Below are positions 1 to 8,468 of a stretch of 22,109 nucleotides of DNA, piece by piece. The stretch is from an uncultured Synechococcus sp. GTDB lineage: Bacteria; Cyanobacteriota; Cyanobacteriia; PCC-6307; Cyanobiaceae. Every line of letters starts with the position of its first letter. Positions within the stretch are counted from its first letter, which is position 1. Both the position numbers and the translations under genes were made by a program. The notes beneath the pieces were generated by a model, which was given only the letters and a program-made list of their open reading frames with translations, did not search any database and was not told where the DNA came from. The DNA is taken from contig CAJWZN010000010.1 of the NCBI GenBank assembly GCA_913050105.1, positions 1 through 22,109 on the forward strand. The letters are read 5' to 3'.

Positions 1-352
1 CGGTGCCTGCCAGAACCACCAGCTGCCGCTCCACCTGCTCGGACTGCCAACGCTGCAGTTGTTCAAGCCCATAACTCCAGTGCCCGCGGCTGCCGAGCAA
101 TCGCACAAGCACCAACTGGGCTGTGTTGGCGGTGGTGGCCAGGTAATGGTCCAGCTGAGCCGGATGGGACAGGCAATCCAGTGCAAGGGCCCGGATCCTG
201 TCCTGCCACTCCGGTTGCTGCAGAAGGACCTGATCCAGACAGCTGAGATCGGTTGACGCACTGGTCAGGAACAGCACCTCGGCCGGGGGCTGCTCCACCA
301 GAACGACATCTTCCGGAGGGTCAAGACCCGGACAACTGGCAAGACGGTGCAT
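1..352 (-). CDS. cobN: Cobaltochelatase subunit CobN, N-terminal part (runs off left edge)
   Basis: This is the first 117 codons of a protein that continues beyond the left edge. CobN is the large subunit that, in the aerobic B12 pathway, inserts cobalt into hydrogenobyrinate a,c-diamide with ATP; it acts in the cytoplasm. The N-terminus begins MHRLASCPG and contains VVLVEQPPAEVLFLTSAS, then DHYLATT and LLGSRGHWSYGLEQL, which I recognise as the CobN/magnesium-chelatase-H type N-terminus, closer to CobN than to ChlH. The ATG at 352-350 is supported by a GGGAG Shine-Dalgarno sequence (complement of 362-366) nine bases upstream. It is divergent from ilvE with a very short shared regulatory gap. 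No cobalamin riboswitch was recognised in that gap. The catalytic part is outside the window, so the identification rests on the N-terminus only. Confidence 0.85.
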   Translation of the reverse strand, partial: MHRLASCPGLDPPEDVVLVEQPPAEVLFLTSASTDLSCLDQVLLQQPEWQDRIRALALDCLSHPAQLDHYLATTANTAQLVLVRLLGSRGHWSYGLEQLQRWQSEQVERQLVVLAGT

Positions 353-416
353 GGATGCATTCTCCCGAGGGAGGGAACCGATGGTGAGAAGATTCAGCCA
401 TCGGGCCTTCTCTGCG

Positions 417-1331
417 ATGCATCAGTTCCTGCCCTACGCATGGTTTCAGGGTCAGTGCGTCCCTTTTGAGGAGGCCAAGATCTCCATCGCCACGCACGCC
501 CTGCACTACGGCACTGGCGCCTTTGGTGGAATGCGGGCGATTCCCGATCCCGACGACAGCCAGTCGATGCTGCTGTTTCGTGCCGATCGCCATGCACGAC
601 GTCTCAGTCAAAGCGCACGGTTGCTGCTCACCGATCTGAGTGAGGAAACGATTCTCAAGGCCCTCACGGCCATGTTGCAAGCCAACAAGCCTGATCAGCC
701 GATTTATCTGCGGCCATTCGTTTACACCAGTGATCTGGGCATCGCCCCGCGTCTGCACAACATCGAGACCGACTTCCTGATCTACGCGCTCCCACTGGGT
801 GATTACCTCTCACCCGAGGGGGTCAGTTGTCGAATCAGCAGCTGGACCCGACAGGAGGACCGTTCCCTGCCGTTGCGCGGCAAGATCTCGGGCGCCTACA
901 TCACAAGTTCCCTTGCCAAAACAGAAGCGGTTCAGAGCGGCTTTGATGAAGCCCTCCTGCTGAACAGCCGCGGCAAAATCAGTGAAGCCAGCGGCATGAA
1001 CCTGTTTCTTGTCCGTGACGGTCAGCTGATCACCCCTGGGGTTGATCAGGACATTCTTGAAGGCATTACTCGGGCAAGCGTGATCGAGCTGGCGAAGGCC
1101 ATGAACATTCCTGTGATCGAACGGGCTGTGGACAAGACCGAACTGTTCATCGCCGATGAGGTGTTCCTCTCAGGCACTGCAGCGAAGGTGACACCCATTC
1201 GTCAGATCGAGTCGACTCTGCTGAACACGGACCGACCTGTGATGAATGCACTCAAGAACAAGTTGGTGGCGATCACGGAAGGGCGTGATCCGGCCTACGA
1301 GCACTGGGTAACGAGAATCCCGATCGGATGA
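417..1331 (+). CDS. ilvE: Branched-chain amino acid aminotransferase
   Basis: This PLP enzyme of fold type IV transfers the amino group between glutamate and the keto acids of leucine, isoleucine and valine, the last step of branched-chain amino acid synthesis. From the ATG at 417 it has 304 residues, normal for the family. The Schiff-base lysine lies in RGKISGAY (K156 in this numbering), followed by SSLAKTEA, GFDEALLLN, SEASGMNLF and the phosphate-binding FLSGTAAKVTPI near the C-terminus. I chose 417 because MHQFLPYAWFQG matches the usual N-terminus. A longer in-frame start at 381 has a better Shine-Dalgarno sequence (GGGAGGG) and would add 12 residues, so the start is not settled. It is divergent from cobN, and metH follows 51 bases downstream in the same direction, so the two may be cotranscribed. 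Confidence 0.93.
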   Translation: MHQFLPYAWFQGQCVPFEEAKISIATHALHYGTGAFGGMRAIPDPDDSQSMLLFRADRHARRLSQSARLLLTDLSEETILKALTAMLQANKPDQPIYLRPFVYTSDLGIAPRLHNIETDFLIYALPLGDYLSPEGVSCRISSWTRQEDRSLPLRGKISGAYITSSLAKTEAVQSGFDEALLLNSRGKISEASGMNLFLVRDGQLITPGVDQDILEGITRASVIELAKAMNIPVIERAVDKTELFIADEVFLSGTAAKVTPIRQIESTLLNTDRPVMNALKNKLVAITEGRDPAYEHWVTRIPIG

Positions 1332-1382
1332 GGTTGAAAAGTTTGTTTTCCTAAGATCATGAGGAAGATCTAAAGGCAGCTG

Positions 1383-4300
1383 ATGGTGGTGGCGCAAGCA
1401 ACCCGGAAACTCACCACCTCCCGGTTCCTGGACCATCTCAACGGACCTGATCGGCCCGTGTTGGTTTTCGATGGCGCCACAGGCACCAGCCTCCAGGATC
1501 TAGATCTCAACGCCGATGATTTCGGTGGTGCTGAGCTGGAAGGCTGCAACGAGAATCTGGTGGTCACCAGCCCCGAATCGGTCAAGGCGGTGCACCGCCA
1601 GTTTCTCGAGGTTGGTTGCGATGTCATCGAAACAGACACGTTCGGTGCCGCATCGATCGTGCTGGTGGAGTACGGACTCGAAGATCAGGCTTTTGAGCTG
1701 AACAAGAAGGCGGCTGAGCTGGCTCGTGAGGTTGCCGATGAATTCAGCACCCCTGAAAAACCTCGTTTTGTGGCTGGGTCCATGGGGCCCACCACCAAAT
1801 TGCCCACCCTCGGCCACATCGATTTCGACACGATGCGAGCCTCCTTCCGGGAGCAGGCCGAAGGCCTGATCGCTGGCAACGTCGATCTCCTGATTGTTGA
1901 GACCTGTCAGGACGTTCTGCAGATCAAAGCGGCACTGCAGGGTATTGAAGAGGCATTTGAAGCAACGGGTGAACGACGGGCCCTGATGGTGTCGGTGACC
2001 ATGGAAACCACGGGCACCATGCTCGTCGGTACCGATATTGCAGCGGTGGTCTCGATACTCGAGCCCTTTCCCATCGACATTCTCGGACTCAACTGCGCGA
2101 CGGGTCCTGAGCAGATGAAGGAGCACATTCGCTATCTCTCTGAGCACTCTCCATTTGCCGTGAGCTGCATTCCAAATGCAGGCCTTCCGGAAAACATCGG
2201 TGGCGTGGCCCACTACCGCCTGACCCCGGTTGAGCTGAAGATGCAGCTCATGCACTTCGTTGAGGACCTCGGCGTGCAGGTGATCGGTGGCTGCTGTGGC
2301 ACCACCCCGGCTCACATCGGCAGCCTTGCGGAACTGTCACGGGAACTGAAGCCTGCTGAACGGCCAGCGCGCTGGAACAGCGTCACCTCTGAAGACGTCC
2401 GTCCCAGCCTCAATTATGAACCTGCTGCATCATCGATTTACGGAGTCACTCCCTACCACCAGGACAACTCTTTCCTGATCATCGGAGAGCGGCTCAATGC
2501 AAGCGGCAGCCGCAAGGTGCGTGAGCTGTTGGCGGAAGAGGACTGGGATGGTCTTGTGTCTGTGGCGCGTGGTCAGGTCAAGGAAAATGCCCATGTTCTC
2601 GATGTCAATGTCGATTACGTCGGTAGGGATGGAGAGAAGGATATGAACGATCTGGTGAGCCGTCTGGTCACCAACGTCAACCTGCCTCTGATGCTCGACT
2701 CCACCGAATGGCAGAAGATGGAGGCAGGTCTGAAAGTGGCCGGCGGCAAATGCATCCTCAACTCGACCAACTACGAGGATGGAGAGGAGCGATTCTTCAA
2801 GGTGCTCGAGCTGGCTCGTCGTTATGGCGCTGCCGTCGTCGTCGGCACCATTGATGAAGACGGGATGGCTCGATCAGCTGAGAAGAAGTTCGCCATAGCC
2901 CAACGGGCTTATCGCGATGCCCTCGAGTTCGGCATCCCTGCCCATGAGATCTTTTATGACCCTCTGGCGCTGCCCATCTCAACGGGCATCGAGGAAGATC
3001 GTCTCAACGCGCGAGCCACGGTTGATTCGATCCGGATGATCCGGGAGAACCTTCCAGGAGTTCATGTGGTTCTCGGTGTCAGCAATGTGAGTTTCGGACT
3101 GTCGCCGGCTGCACGGATCAACCTCAACTCAGTGTTCTTGCATGACTGCTGTGAAGCGGGCATGGATGCCGCCATCGTCAGCCCCGCCAAGATTCTCCCT
3201 CTGATCAAAATCAGCGAGGAACATCAGACCGTCTGCAGGGATCTCATCAACGACAACCGTCGTTTTGAGGATGGCATCTGTGTTTATGACCCCCTCACCG
3301 AACTCACCAAGCTTTTCGAAGGAGTCAGCACCAAGGAAGCCCGCGCCTCAGGTCCTTCCCTGGCGGATCTGCCCATCGAAGAGCGGCTCAAGCAGCACAT
3401 CATCGATGGGGAGCGCATCGGTCTGGAACCATCCCTCGATGACGCGCTTCAGGCCTATCCACCGCTGCAGATCATCAATACCTTCCTGCTGGATGGCATG
3501 AAGGTTGTCGGTGAGCTGTTCGGCAGTGGTCAGATGCAGCTTCCGTTTGTGTTGCAGAGCGCCGAAACGATGAAGTCGGCTGTGGCTCATCTCGAGCCAC
3601 ACATGGAAAAAGAAGAGGGCGAAAGCCTGAGTAAAGGCAAGTTTCTGATTGCCACCGTCAAAGGCGATGTGCACGACATCGGCAAAAATCTGGTGGACAT
3701 CATCCTCACCAACAATGGTTATGAGGTGGTCAACCTCGGGATCAAGCAGAGCTGTGATGCGATCGTTGAGGCCCAGCAGGAGCACAAGGCTGATTGCATC
3801 GCGATGAGCGGATTGCTGGTGAAGTCCACCGCCTTCATGAAGGACAACCTTCAGGCCTTCAACGAAGCGGGAATCGACGTACCGGTGATCCTCGGTGGTG
3901 CTGCCCTCACGCCTCGTTTCGTCCAGAAGGATTGCCGGGAGGTGTACGCCGGCAAAGTGATCTACGGACGTGATGCCTTTGCTGACCTGCGTTTCATGGA
4001 TGCGTTGATGGACGCGAAGGGCAAGGAGAACTGGACCAATCAGGAGGGTTTCCTTGTGGATGCACCTCAGGGAGTTGGTCTGGATGAGACTCCCAAACAA
4101 TCCGACGACTCGGTTGAGGACTCGACCCCGGTTGTGGAGTCTCCAGCACCTGAGCTGGCCCCGGTGACCACGGAGCGTTCCGAGACCGTCCCTGCTGAGG
4201 CGATGCCCAAGGCGCCCTTCCTGGGTTCAGCCGTGATCACAGAAGCCGACGTCGACATTGAGGAGGTGTTTCACTACCTCGACCGCAATGCTCTTTTTGC

Positions 4301-5009
4301 AGGCCAGTGGATGCTGCGCAAGACCAAGGAGCAGAGCCGGGACGACTACAAAGCCATGCTGGCCGATAAGGCCGAGCCCGTTTTGCAGCATTGGATGCAA
4401 CGTTGTATCGACGAGTCATTGCTCACTCCCCGGGCGGTCTACGGCTACTTCCCCGTCGGGCGAGACGGAAACACGCTCCGGGTGTTCGACGTTGATGGTT
4501 CCGGTGAACTTGGCAGCTTTGATCTGCCACGTCAGCGCTCAGGCAACAGATACTGCATCACCGATTTCTACAACGACCTTGATGCCAACGGCCATCCCAC
4601 CGATGTGTTGCCGATGCAGGCGGTGACCATGGGCCAGAAGGCATCTTTGGTGGCTCAGGAGCTGTTCAAGGGCGATCGCTACAGCGACTACCTCTACTTC
4701 CATGGTCTTGCTGTTCAGATGGCGGAAGCCATGGCGGAGTGGGTCCACGCAAGGATCAGATCGGAACTCGGCTTTGCAGATCCCGATGGCATATCGCTGC
4801 GGGATGTGCTGGCGCAGCGTTACCGCGGCAGCCGTTATTCCTTCGGGTATCCAGCTTGCCCAAATGTGGCTGATTCGCGTCAGCAGCTTGAGTGGCTCGG
4901 AGCCGATCGAATCAGCCTGACGATGGATGCCAGCGACCAGCTGGAACCCGAGCAGAGCACCACGGCACTCGTGGCCCTCCACTCCCGAGCCAGATACTTC
5001 AGCGCCTGA
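1383..5009 (+). CDS. metH: Cobalamin-dependent methionine synthase
   Basis: MetH moves a methyl group from 5-methyltetrahydrofolate to homocysteine through cobalamin, making methionine and tetrahydrofolate. All four modules of the 1208-residue protein are visible. The homocysteine barrel spans about 20-325, with zinc ligands C238, C304 and C305 (in LNCATG and GGCCGTT). The folate-binding domain spans about 355-620 (FLIIGERLNASGSRK). The cobalamin cap and binding domain spans about 660-895, with DVHDIG and cobalt-ligand H764. The C-terminal S-adenosylmethionine reactivation domain has RGSRYSFGYPACPN. Length and order match E. coli MetH. An acidic Pro/Ser/Thr/Glu-rich stretch at about 895-945 makes the linker before the reactivation domain unusually long. 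The Shine-Dalgarno sequence is weak. A gene for an unknown 90-residue protein follows closely. Confidence 0.97.
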   Translation: MVVAQATRKLTTSRFLDHLNGPDRPVLVFDGATGTSLQDLDLNADDFGGAELEGCNENLVVTSPESVKAVHRQFLEVGCDVIETDTFGAASIVLVEYGLEDQAFELNKKAAELAREVADEFSTPEKPRFVAGSMGPTTKLPTLGHIDFDTMRASFREQAEGLIAGNVDLLIVETCQDVLQIKAALQGIEEAFEATGERRALMVSVTMETTGTMLVGTDIAAVVSILEPFPIDILGLNCATGPEQMKEHIRYLSEHSPFAVSCIPNAGLPENIGGVAHYRLTPVELKMQLMHFVEDLGVQVIGGCCGTTPAHIGSLAELSRELKPAERPARWNSVTSEDVRPSLNYEPAASSIYGVTPYHQDNSFLIIGERLNASGSRKVRELLAEEDWDGLVSVARGQVKENAHVLDVNVDYVGRDGEKDMNDLVSRLVTNVNLPLMLDSTEWQKMEAGLKVAGGKCILNSTNYEDGEERFFKVLELARRYGAAVVVGTIDEDGMARSAEKKFAIAQRAYRDALEFGIPAHEIFYDPLALPISTGIEEDRLNARATVDSIRMIRENLPGVHVVLGVSNVSFGLSPAARINLNSVFLHDCCEAGMDAAIVSPAKILPLIKISEEHQTVCRDLINDNRRFEDGICVYDPLTELTKLFEGVSTKEARASGPSLADLPIEERLKQHIIDGERIGLEPSLDDALQAYPPLQIINTFLLDGMKVVGELFGSGQMQLPFVLQSAETMKSAVAHLEPHMEKEEGESLSKGKFLIATVKGDVHDIGKNLVDIILTNNGYEVVNLGIKQSCDAIVEAQQEHKADCIAMSGLLVKSTAFMKDNLQAFNEAGIDVPVILGGAALTPRFVQKDCREVYAGKVIYGRDAFADLRFMDALMDAKGKENWTNQEGFLVDAPQGVGLDETPKQSDDSVEDSTPVVESPAPELAPVTTERSETVPAEAMPKAPFLGSAVITEADVDIEEVFHYLDRNALFAGQWMLRKTKEQSRDDYKAMLADKAEPVLQHWMQRCIDESLLTPRAVYGYFPVGRDGNTLRVFDVDGSGELGSFDLPRQRSGNRYCITDFYNDLDANGHPTDVLPMQAVTMGQKASLVAQELFKGDRYSDYLYFHGLAVQMAEAMAEWVHARIRSELGFADPDGISLRDVLAQRYRGSRYSFGYPACPNVADSRQQLEWLGADRISLTMDASDQLEPEQSTTALVALHSRARYFSA

Positions 5010-5056
5010 GCAGGCCCTGTACGTCCCATAGCCTGAGGCCCCCAAAGCACATCACC

Positions 5057-5329
5057 ATGGCTATTGCTGGACCTGACGGAGTGGATGCCGCCATCAAGGC
5101 TGGGATTGACCTGGATGGAAGTCCCATCCCTCAGGAGATGCTTGAGCTCTACAACCAGGTGATGGACCTGGAAAGCCAGCGTGCCCGAAGCGGTGTGCTC
5201 AAGTCGATGCGCAATCGGGTGGTCAAGACCGGAGCAAAGCATTTTGACCAGAAGACCCTCAACCAGCGGCTGCAGGCCGCCGGTTGGGACGGTCTGAAGG
5301 ACAAGGAGATCGCCTTCTTCTACGGCTGA
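5057..5329 (+). CDS. Conserved-looking hypothetical protein, 90 aa
   Basis: I do not recognise a named family. The 90-residue product starts MAIAGPDGVDAAIKAG and ends WDGLKDKEIAFFYG. It has no signal peptide or membrane segment and looks mostly helical, with a basic middle (MRNRVVKTGAKHF). It begins 47 bases after metH in the same direction, with no terminator between them, and a clear terminator hairpin follows its stop, so it is probably the last gene of the ilvE/metH transcript. Codon use resembles its neighbours and the reading is clean, which supports a real gene. A longer in-frame opening upstream overlaps metH and was not used. A role in methionine or B12 metabolism would be guesswork from position alone. 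Confidence 0.75.
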   Translation: MAIAGPDGVDAAIKAGIDLDGSPIPQEMLELYNQVMDLESQRARSGVLKSMRNRVVKTGAKHFDQKTLNQRLQAAGWDGLKDKEIAFFYG

Positions 5330-5338
5330 TCTCCGCCT

Positions 5339-5370
5339 GCTCTGCCGAATTCAGTTCTGGCAGAGCTTTT
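5339..5370 (+). terminator. Rho-independent terminator after the metH-downstream gene
   Basis: GCTCTGCC at 5339-5346 pairs perfectly with GGCAGAGC at 5359-5366 across a 12-base loop and is followed at once by TTTT. It lies 10 bases past the stop of the 90-residue gene. The stop codon of the opposing small gene lies inside the loop, so the right arm is also coding on the minus strand. There is no T-run on the minus-strand side, so it should work only in the forward direction. Confidence 0.75.
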
Positions 5371-5581
5371 CCATCGTTTCGATCACCTCTTGCTGAAACG
5401 TGTCCAGAGCGTTGGATTCGCTCAGATCAATTCCTTCTCCAGCGGCGTTCTGGGCCAAATCCTGGAAATGAAAGGCCCCCTCTCCATTGGCCAGGAACTC
5501 AATCGCCGAGCTTTCGCCGCTCTCGCGAAACGCATCGCAGAGCGCCAGAAATGCGGCGTCTTCCGTGAACTCCCAATCCAT
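5351..5581 (-). CDS. Small acidic hypothetical protein, 76 aa
   Basis: I do not recognise this gene. The 76-residue product begins MDWEFTEDAAFLALCDAF and ends VIETMEKLCQN. It is strongly acidic, predicted helical, and has two cysteines and no membrane segment. The composition is protein-like and the antisense reading is poorer, which favours a real gene. It converges on the 90-residue gene downstream of metH, and its last codons share DNA with that gene's terminator. It is divergent from the DUF2237 gene with about 110 bases between starts. The Shine-Dalgarno sequence is not convincing. Confidence 0.6.
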   Translation of the reverse strand: MDWEFTEDAAFLALCDAFRESGESSAIEFLANGEGAFHFQDLAQNAAGEGIDLSESNALDTFQQEVIETMEKLCQN

Positions 5582-5693
5582 CGAGTGGACATGACTGAAC
5601 GACCTTTACCGCGTTCCCCCAGGGGTTCGTCAACCATCTGCGGTCAAAATGTGCCAGTCCTTGGGCAGACTCCTCGTCTCAGCAGGCCTTTCA

Positions 5694-6089
5694 ATGACCA
5701 GTTCGAGCCCCATACATCCCACACACCGCAATGTTCTTGGAGAGCCTCTGGTGGTTTGTGGATGCGATCCGATGACCGGATGGCACAGGGATGGGTTTTG
5801 CGAGACGGATGCCGATGACCATGGCCAGCACAGCATCTGTTGTGTGATGACCGAAGCCTTTCTGCGTTACAGCAAGGCCCAGGGAAACGACCTTTCAACC
5901 GCAATACCCGCATTTCAGTTCCCAGGCCTGCAACCAGGCGATCACTGGTGCATCTGCGCACCACGCTGGAAACAGGCTTTTGAAGACGGCATGGCTCCCC
6001 TGGTGCGCTTGGAGGCCACGGAAGACACAGCGTTATCCGTGGTGACCCTGGAGCAGCTCAAGCAACATGCTTACCAGTCGATCAGCTGA
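5694..6089 (+). CDS. DUF2237 family protein
   Basis: The 131-residue product matches the DUF2237 pattern that I recall: NVLGEPLVVCGCDPMTGWHRDGFC, then a CCVMTEAFLRYSKAQGNDLST block, then FQFPGLQPGDHWCICAPRW and a closing LEATEDTALSVVTLEQLKQHA. Several conserved cysteines are present (CGC, FC, CC, CIC), which could suggest metal binding or redox sensitivity, but the family function is unknown to me. I chose the ATG at 5694 because the family motif begins about ten residues later; an in-frame GTG/ATG-type extension to 5649 is possible but has no family support. Its last 19 bases overlap the 3' end of the convergent dehydrogenase gene. Confidence 0.85.
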   Translation: MTSSSPIHPTHRNVLGEPLVVCGCDPMTGWHRDGFCETDADDHGQHSICCVMTEAFLRYSKAQGNDLSTAIPAFQFPGLQPGDHWCICAPRWKQAFEDGMAPLVRLEATEDTALSVVTLEQLKQHAYQSIS

Positions 6090-6790
6090 CCATCCCAGGC
6101 CAGAAATGATCCGCTTTGCATTGGTGTCTGACGACTCAGAACCGTCAACAGCTGATCAGCTGCTCGCTCGGGCGAAAAGAGTTTCTCCGGTGGAACGAAA
6201 CTCTGAAACGGTTTCGACAGTGCGGTGTCTGTTGTGCCCGGATGCAGCAGGGTCACGGTGGCGTTTGGCCAGCGGCGACTCCACTCGATGCTGAGGGTCT
6301 TCAACAGCTGATTCTGAGCTGATTTGGCAGCGCGATAGCTGTACCAGCCTCCACTTCGGTTGTCAGTGATGCTCCCCACACGAGCACTGAGGCTGGCGAA
6401 ATGAAAGGGCCGATTGCGCTCGAGCAGAGGCTCAACAGCCTTTGCCAGCAACACCGGAGCAAAAGCATTGATTGCGAACTGCTCCATCAGCGATTCACGT
6501 GTCAACTGAGTCAGCCGTTTCTCAGGTTGAAGGCCAGGACCATGCAGCCGGCCACTGCAATTGAACACCAGACGGAGTGGTGGGCCGATTTGTTGAAGAG
6601 CAGGCGCCAGACGCTCAAGATCGGAATCGGATTCCAGATCGAGTTGCAACTGGTGCCGGGGTTCACCCTGGCGTCCTGCTGTCACGAGGGTCAGGTGGGG
6701 AAAGCGGTGCTGAAGCCGTTCCAGAATCGCCTGACCGATACCTCCAGTGCCCACCACAAGGGCGGTACCGCTCCAGTTGTCGTCGTGCAT
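6071..6790 (-). CDS. Short-chain dehydrogenase/reductase (SDR)
   Basis: A Rossmann-fold NAD(P)-dependent oxidoreductase of 239 residues with unknown substrate. The nucleotide-binding glycine motif is GTGGIG at 14-19, one residue shorter than the usual GxxxGIG spacing. NCSG at 77-80 stands where NNAG is usual. The catalytic set is S135 (in SLSARVGS) with Y152 and K156 in YSYRAAK, so an active enzyme is expected. The overall pattern resembles the C-factor/CsgA-like group of SDRs often annotated as cell-cell signalling protein; that name is not evidence of signalling here. It is convergent with the DUF2237 gene (19-base overlap) and divergent from the HIT-family gene. Confidence 0.88.
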   Translation of the reverse strand: MHDDNWSGTALVVGTGGIGQAILERLQHRFPHLTLVTAGRQGEPRHQLQLDLESDSDLERLAPALQQIGPPLRLVFNCSGRLHGPGLQPEKRLTQLTRESLMEQFAINAFAPVLLAKAVEPLLERNRPFHFASLSARVGSITDNRSGGWYSYRAAKSAQNQLLKTLSIEWSRRWPNATVTLLHPGTTDTALSKPFQSFVPPEKLFSPERAADQLLTVLSRQTPMQSGSFLAWDGQLIDW

Positions 6791-6885
6791 CGTTCATCCA
6801 CTGCACCGGCAGTTAGCTCTAGCGAATCAGACGGCCCATGGGAGGATCAAAACCATCCGTACCGTGTTGGCGAAGAGCCAGAACC

Positions 6886-7761
6886 ATGGGGGTCGTGCGA
6901 CTGCACCAGCTGGCCATCCAGCGCAGCGAGGAGGCTGTCACCAGCGGGGCTTTATGTCCCCTGAGCACAAGGGTGGAGCGATGTCTTGGACCTGGAGATC
7001 AAGCCTTCGAGTTACGCCATCTGATGGGTTCTCCGCCCCAACATCTGCGCCCTGCAGGACCGAAGCCAAATCCATTTCTTCCCTGGGATCAGCGGCTCGA
7101 ATTGGAGCCCGTGGGACTCAACCACGTGCTGATCATGAACAAATATCCCGTTCAGATCGGTCACATGCTGTTGATCAGTCGTCGATGGGCTCCACAGACC
7201 GGCTGGCTCACTCCATTGGATTGGCAGGCGGTGCATGCGGTTCGACAGGACAGTGAAGGGCTTTGGTTCTTCAACAGTGGTCCATCAGCTGGTGCAAGTC
7301 AGCCCCATCGCCACCTTCAGCTGCTCCCCCGTGAATCCGGTGAATCACTTTGCCCCCGCGAGGGCTGGTGGCTAACAAGACTTGGTTCGACCGGAGAATC
7401 AGGTCGTGGTGACCTGCTGGAAATCCATACGAATGCCGTCTCATTCCAGACCGATTCGGCTGAGGCTCTTCATTCCAGTTACCTGGAGTTGTGTCAGGCC
7501 CAGGGCATCGGCCATCCAGGCCTCGATACCAGTCCACGGAAGCCTTACAACCTCCTTTTTGGTAACCACTGGATGGGCCTAGTCAGCAGGAGCCGTGATG
7601 AATGCCATGGGTTCAGCGTCAATGCGCTCGGTTTCGCTGGCTATCTCCTGTGCTCTGAGCGGTCAGATCGATCCTGGCTCGACCGGCATGGGCCTGAGGC
7701 TCTGCTGAAGGAGGTGATTCCATCAGCAGATGTCCGTGGTTCCACCGATGCCAAGGACTGA
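6886..7761 (+). CDS. Ap4A phosphorylase (ATP adenylyltransferase), HIT superfamily
   Basis: The protein resembles diadenosine tetraphosphate phosphorylases, which split Ap4A with phosphate to ATP and ADP. The active-site motif SQPHRHLQLLP supplies H141, H143 and Q145, as in this branch of the HIT superfamily. Before it come PNPFLPWDQRLEL, LNHVLIMNKYPVQIGHMLLIS and FFNSGPSAGAS; the C-terminal part carries KPYNLLFGNHWMGLVSRS and FSVNALGFAGYLL. All are typical. From the ATG at 6886 the product has 291 residues. A start at 6838 would add 16 residues, but the family-like N-terminus (LAIQRSEEAVTSGALCPLST) begins just after 6886. It is divergent from the SDR gene and lies 56 bases upstream of the sigma factor gene, so read-through is possible. 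Confidence 0.88.
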   Translation: MGVVRLHQLAIQRSEEAVTSGALCPLSTRVERCLGPGDQAFELRHLMGSPPQHLRPAGPKPNPFLPWDQRLELEPVGLNHVLIMNKYPVQIGHMLLISRRWAPQTGWLTPLDWQAVHAVRQDSEGLWFFNSGPSAGASQPHRHLQLLPRESGESLCPREGWWLTRLGSTGESGRGDLLEIHTNAVSFQTDSAEALHSSYLELCQAQGIGHPGLDTSPRKPYNLLFGNHWMGLVSRSRDECHGFSVNALGFAGYLLCSERSDRSWLDRHGPEALLKEVIPSADVRGSTDAKD

Positions 7762-7817
7762 TCAGAGGTGCATCGCTGGAGGTAGGGGTCAATTGTTCAC
7801 ACCCCGTCCAACGGTTT

Positions 7818-8468
7818 ATGAGCCATGCATCACTGCTTCGTAGCAATCAACAGGTGGAACGACACCTGCATCTCGCCAGAGAAGTTGCTGTTCGCTACTC
7901 CCGCCGAACGGGGCACGACAAGGATGATCTGCGTCAGGTTGGTCTGCTGGGTTTGATCAAGGCGTCGCGGTCGTACCGACCCCAGATGAAGGTGCCCTTC
8001 GAGGTCTACGCCCGGCCGCATATCCGAGGTGAAATCCTTCATTACCTGAGGGATGGTGTGGCCCTGGTTCGGCTTCCCCGTCGAGTGGAGGAAGAAGCGT
8101 TGCGATTGTCTCGACTTGAAGTCTGTCCGCAGAATCCTCGAGAGCAAATGATTCTTGCTCAATACCGAAACAAGGCAACCTGGCAGCAAATCGACACCGT
8201 TGCTGACACCAATTTCGTTGATCAAAGAATGGACCTCGATCAGCGTGAATCCCGCAACAGAATCCGCAAATCACTCAAAGCTCTTCCTGTGCCAGAACGA
8301 CTCGCTGTGGAAGCAACCGTGCTGGAAGGGTTAAGTCTTCGTGCTGCGGGACGACGCTTCAATGTTTCGGCAATGACCGTTCAACGTCGACTCAAGCGAG
8401 GTCTTGAACGGATGGAAAGCTCATTGGAGAGGCATCAGCTCTCGCTCTTTGAGTCGCGTTCCATCTGA
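7818..8468 (+). CDS. Group 3 (alternative) sigma-70 family factor
   Basis: A 216-residue RNA polymerase sigma factor. Region 2 is clear: DDLRQVGLLGLIKA at 36-49 (core binding) and FEVYARPHIRGEILHYLRD at 61-79 (-10 recognition and melting). LVRLPRRVEEEA at 84-95 is like region 3.0 of SigF-type factors. The middle (about 100-145) is short and degenerate. Region 4 at about 153-200 has a helix-turn-helix, GLSLRAAGRRFNVSAMTVQRR, for -35 contact. Region 1 is absent, so it is an alternative factor, nearest in layout to cyanobacterial SigF-like proteins; I cannot name the paralogue. No anti-sigma factor gene lies beside it. The ATG at 7818 is the first in-frame start with a normal N-terminus. The DUF3370 gene downstream and the doubtful antisense ORF at its 3' end are possible targets or partners only by position. 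Confidence 0.9.
   Translation: MSHASLLRSNQQVERHLHLAREVAVRYSRRTGHDKDDLRQVGLLGLIKASRSYRPQMKVPFEVYARPHIRGEILHYLRDGVALVRLPRRVEEEALRLSRLEVCPQNPREQMILAQYRNKATWQQIDTVADTNFVDQRMDLDQRESRNRIRKSLKALPVPERLAVEATVLEGLSLRAAGRRFNVSAMTVQRRLKRGLERMESSLERHQLSLFESRSI

Noticed and set aside
353..416. Possible cobalamin riboswitch between cobN and ilvE
   Set aside because: The gap is only 64 bases, too short for the aptamer, and no B12-box-like sequence is present.
1332..1382. Terminator between ilvE and metH (TTCCT and AGGAA, or AGATC and GATCT)
   Set aside because: The stems are only five bases long, with no T-run after them.
321..2315. Long antisense frames over ilvE and metH (for example 1500-2315 minus)
   Set aside because: They mirror strongly coding genes on the other strand, and their translations show no motif.
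6789..6840. ATCGTTCATCC, resembling the start of the glutamine-sensing glnA RNA
   Set aside because: The second conserved part (around GGAAGTAG) is missing from the gap, and neither neighbour is a nitrogen gene.
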